Positions 61,001-64,000 of a stretch of 64,000 bases of DNA are shown one piece after another. The notes beneath the pieces were generated by a model. It was not told the DNA's origin. It did no database searches and worked only from the letters and a program-made list of their open reading frames with translations. The translations under genes were made by a program, and so were the position numbers. This stretch comes from Haematococcus lacustris. Its lineage: Eukaryota > Chlorophyta > Chlorophyceae > Chlamydomonadales > Haematococcaceae. How positions within the stretch are numbered: the first letter of the stretch is position 1; each line of letters opens with the position of its first letter. The stretch is from assembly GCA_030144725.1 (NCBI GenBank), contig JASKMD010000015.1, positions 8,481-72,480 of the forward strand, in the 5' to 3' direction.

Positions 61001-63952
61001 AGCCCCGGCCACACGTGCAGGGCCGCTGCCGCAGTGGCCCCCCGCAGGCCGCCTTCATCCACCACCTGGCGCCCGCCACCACCACCCTCCTCTGCAGGCT
61101 GCCACACCAACACCACGCTGCCCTGCAGCCCTGACAGCCGCCCCCCACTGGGGTCTGGCTGGCACCCCGTGGCAGCCCCCTCAGCCCCTCCTTGAGGCCC
61201 CCCTGCGGGGGGGGCCACACCCAGACTTCCCCCTGAAGCACCCCCCCAGCTGCTGCTGTTGGCCCCACAGCCCTCGGGCCTTGACCTCCTGGAGGCCAGC
61301 AGCCTGGCCGTACAGCAGGCAGCAGCCAGCAGCAGCTGTGAGGGCGGGGCAGCGGTGCTGACCAGGCAAGGTGCACCGCGCTCACTGTACCCTAGCTCGT
61401 CACCCCCCCTTGCTTGCTTCATAGCCACCGCTGTCAGGGGCGCTGGGCAGGAGGGTGGGGGCCAGTGCAGCTGTCTGTGTGCCTGGACCCTGCCCTCATG
61501 CACGGCAGCAGCTGTGCCCGGCTGCAGCCCCCGCCATCACTGGCTGTGCCGCTCCCCCTGGCCCTGCTGGGCAGCTGGGCAGGGCTGTGGTGCACTTTCC
61601 CTCCAGGTCCCTCCACCCCCCCTGCCGCCCACCTGGCCGCCCCCAGCAGCATGGCGCTGTGTGCATCGTGGCCGCAGGCGTGCATGCGCCCCGGGTTGAG
61701 GCTGCTGAAGCCCTGCTGCGCGGCTGCCAGGTGCTGCGGCTCATTGAGGGGCAGCGCGTCAAGGTCAGCGCGCAGGGCGATCAGGGGGGGCGACCCGTCA
61801 CCTGCACAGCAATCCAATCCCTGCTTTTTTCTTTTTCTTTTTCTTTGAGGAGAAGGACGAGGAAGAACAAAGCAAAGAGAGCAGCACCGTCTGGGGAGGA
61901 TCGAGAAGGAAACAAGGGTTAGGGCTCCATGGCTGTCCAGCTGCAGCTAGGCCCCCTGAGAGGCCACTGGGAGGCGCTGGCCCTGCCCTGGCACCTGGCC
62001 CCGGCCCTGCAGGTTAGCCACCACCTCAACAGACTGTCGTGCCAGCTACTAGCACTGCAGGCGACTGGGCCTGCACCCTACCGCCCTCACCCTCCCTCAC
62101 CCTGGCACACTCGCTGCCCTCCCCCCTGCCAGCCTCATGCAGGGCAGCAGGAGCCAGGTCACGAGCACGCAGCCCCCCCTGCCATGCAGCCCCCCAGCAC
62201 CCCCCATCACAGAGTACCTATCAGGGCAGAGATGCCTGTGCCTGCCAGCGTGAAGAAGGGGATGCCCAGCTCCTCCAGCTGCTGCTGCACCAGGCCGCTG
62301 CTGACATGCTCCTGGAACCCTAGCTCAGGCTCACGGTGGAGCTGGCGCCGCACAGCCACCTGCAGGGGCAGGGGTGAGGGCAGGGGTGAGGGCAGGAGGG
62401 GCTCCCAGCTGTGGCCGCAGCTGCGCACCCCTGACCAGGTCACAGGCCCTGGCCGGCTCTAACCAGGGACCTCATGGCCAGGGTTGCTGCACAGCATCAA
62501 AGGTTACAGGAGGCGGAGCAGAAAATACGGATTGGTGCCGCCTATTTTAGCTTTAGACCGAAAATTCGGATTACATATAACGCATCTCCTAGTAGTAGGG
62601 AAACTATGCGCTGATCAATCATGGCTGTCACCCTGGCCACCTGGGATGCGGTGTGGGAGGTGTACCTGGACCCCAAGTGGGCACGGCAGCGGCTGAGGCT
62701 GTACGGAGCCCAGGACCGGGCGTTGGAGCAGTTTTTCAAGAAGGTGAGGATGGGTGGGTGGGAGGGTTAGGCATGAAGTGATAGAGTAGTTGACTGTGTG
62801 GGGTGCTGATGCGGTGTTGCGGGCCTGCTGCAAGGTGGTGTGCAGGCCCAGGGGCGCAGGCCAGCGGCGGGGCAGGGTGTGCTAGTGGATGAGCACCGCA
62901 CCACCCGGGTCAGCTCAGCAGTGAATGGCAAGCAGCCATGTGAGGAGCAGCTGAACCAAGGGCTGCCCACCAGGCCTGCTGACTGGAAGCCCCCAGAAGG
63001 GCAGGTGGAACACCGCCTGGTGCGCCCAGCCTGGAGCCAGCAGCGTGACCAGCCAGTGCGGAGCCTGATGTGGTGCCCGGTAGTGGCCCCCCGCAAGCCC
63101 CCACAGGCCCCATGCAGCAGCCAGGCAGCCACACAGCCAGCAGCCTCAGAGCCAGGGCCCCAGTACTCCCCCGCCAGCCAAGCGCAGCAAGCGCACCAAG
63201 GCTGAACAGGGCAAGGCTGCCAAAGCCAAGCCAGCACCACAGCCAGGCAGGTGGCTGGACAGGGACTGAAATGCAGCGCTGCACATGCAGCGCATTGGGG
63301 AGAGTAGGTGGCGCCCGCTGGAGCTGTGCTACTGGCCAAACCAGACAATTCTGCCAGCCAAGGGCAAGGAGTACCCTGGCCTGGGGTACAAGCGGCTGCG
63401 AGACAAGCCACCCATGGCCAAGCAGCAGCAGCAGCCTGCTGTGGCACAGTAGTGTGCTCCCCTTTGTTGAGCTAATATCAGCTCACAACCAGCGCATGTT
63501 TTTCATGCCAATTCTACACAATAGCCCTTGCGGTCAGGCAATAGTGTAGGTGGTGGGCACTCATGCACCATGTCCATGTGCATTGGGTTTACTCCACACA
63601 GCCCATTAACAACAGTATGAGTCGGGCCAGTATTGGTCCCTAGTATATGCTGCTGGTCCGGCTCAAATGGAAGCCCTAGTGAGGGACAAGGGGGCTGTTG
63701 GGGCTTCTGGGGAATTCTTTTAGAGTCTATGAAGAGGGTTATGTGCCTGGTTTGATAGGCAAGTCAAGGGGGGGGTGCTAGAGCTGCGTCCTGCCTGCCA
63801 GCATTGCCCACCATGTACTGCTGCAGTTCAGGCGAGCGTGCCTCAGCCAGCAGCTCCTGGGCCCAGCTGTCAGGGGTGCCAGAAGCTGTCAGGGGTGCCA
63901 GGGCGATCAGCAGCAATAGCGCCAGGGCACAGCCGCATGTGGCATGTCGCAT
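58043..63952 (-). CDS. M20D amidohydrolase, ILR1-like, with signal peptide
   Basis: About ten exons on the minus strand. Exon 1 (63952-63812) has a signal peptide ([18 protein letters not shown]) and [17 protein letters not shown]. Exon 2 (62359-62218): [20 protein letters not shown]. Exon 3 (61801-61633): [16 protein letters not shown] and [19 protein letters not shown]. Exon 4 (to about 60936): [22 protein letters not shown]. Further exons: [16 protein letters not shown] (about 60570), [20 protein letters not shown] (about 60190), [20 protein letters not shown] (about 59595-59430), [11 protein letters not shown] (about 59240), [20 protein letters not shown] (about 58749-58670) and [20 protein letters not shown] (58285-58043). 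Metal ligands and the catalytic Glu of the family (ACGHD, PAEE, LHVWP, LHNPHF) are present. Family members cleave amide conjugates such as IAA-amino acids; the algal substrate is unknown. Likely secreted or in the secretory pathway. Confidence 0.88.
58831..59013 (-). repeat. Dispersed repeat, right copy of an inverted pair
   Basis: Reverse complement of 52874-53055 with scattered substitutions. Located in an intron of the M20D gene, about 5.8 kb from its partner. Confidence 0.8.
59736..60027. repeat. CCCCTGCC(T/C)G(C)-type minisatellite
   Basis: About 290 bp of alternating CCCCTGCCTG and CCCCTGCCCA units with a few CCCTATCC variants at the right end. It lies in an intron of the M20D gene. 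Confidence 0.9.
62529..63694 (+). mobile_element. Fanzor-like element, longest copy C (defective)
   Basis: Runs from the conserved leader (62529-62620) to the shared 3' end GACAAGGGGG (63694), inside intron 1 of the M20D gene and antisense to it. The coding part is broken by at least two frameshifts, an internal deletion and a TGA. Part of the hairpin in its 3' region is also deleted (near 63645). Confidence 0.7.
62621..63452 (+). pseudogene. Fanzor/TnpB-like nuclease pseudogene
   Basis: Exon 1 (62621-62743) is [20 protein letters not shown] then [21 protein letters not shown] with donor AAG|GTGAGG. Coding resumes near 62803 as [14 protein letters not shown], and after a frameshift [20 protein letters not shown], a position resembling the Fanzor/TnpB segment before the zinc ribbon. 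RSLMWCP lies further on. After another frameshift come basic [17 protein letters not shown] and [20 protein letters not shown], which matches the RuvC-III pattern D-R-D-x-N-A-A-x-N-I/M with a TGA where x would be (probably from TGC). The end is [20 protein letters not shown] then [11 protein letters not shown] and a Gln run. The Fanzor assignment rests on motif spacing and memory of the family. Confidence 0.5.
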
Positions 63953-64000
63953 CTTCGCGATGGGTGGCGTCTGGGACGCGCAAGCAATGAAGACGGGGTC

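Overview
This is a eukaryotic nuclear window, most likely from a chlamydomonadalean green alga and, by recollection of its repeat families, from Haematococcus or a close relative. That assignment is an inference. It rests on GC-rich sequence full of simple repeats, compact GT-AG (and some GC-AG) introns, a plant-type PH1 protein, an ILR1-type amidohydrolase, a probable MYCBPAP-like ciliary protein and several Ty3/gypsy chromoviruses. The intron-exon structures exclude a prokaryote.

Left part (1-38 kb) is dominated by mobile DNA. An internal CCCTAA tract (240-362) runs into 1.3 kb of GGGC repeats. Next come two tandem copies of a hAT 5' end with a BED zinc finger; between them lies a copied exon fragment of a gene that sits at 38-42 kb. 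Three full-length chromovirus LTR retrotransposons follow: element 1 (4081-10470, minus), element 2 (16849-23061, minus) and element 3 (29384-36373, plus). Each has two LTRs identical by eye and a perfect 5-bp target duplication (GCCGG, GGTAG, TGCAG). Element 2 looks intact and has a textbook -1 frameshift heptamer between gag and pol. Elements 1 and 3 are broken. Element 3 also carries a 239-bp foldback MITE inside its integrase. Between them lie a two-exon coiled-coil gene (10957-12900), a 5'-truncated LINE (14019-15205), kilobase-scale CCCCG and GGGGAG microsatellites, and exons of an unrecognised gene whose intron was invaded by element 3.

Right part (38-64 kb) is gene-rich: an alpha-helical protein of unknown function (about 38.2-41.9 kb, plus), PH1 (44297-45523, plus, six exons), a long ELMO-domain protein (51006 to 46243, minus), a disrupted plus-strand exon, a MYCBPAP-like gene (57695 to about 53021, minus) and an M20D amidohydrolase with signal peptide (63952 to 58043, minus).

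The most interesting item is a dispersed family with Fanzor/TnpB-like C-terminal features (an E-R-T-T segment like the TnpB/Fanzor TS/CG region and a RuvC-III-like DRDxNAAxxM). Copies lie in introns of the M20D gene (62529-63694) and the MYCBPAP-like gene (55733-56036), and one interrupts a host exon with a 13-bp target duplication (51234-51699). All share one 3' end, two of them with a strong hairpin. Two are 5'-truncated, as in LINE-like retrotransposition. All three copies with coding remnants or 3' ends are degenerate here, so this window shows the remains of the system, not a working copy.
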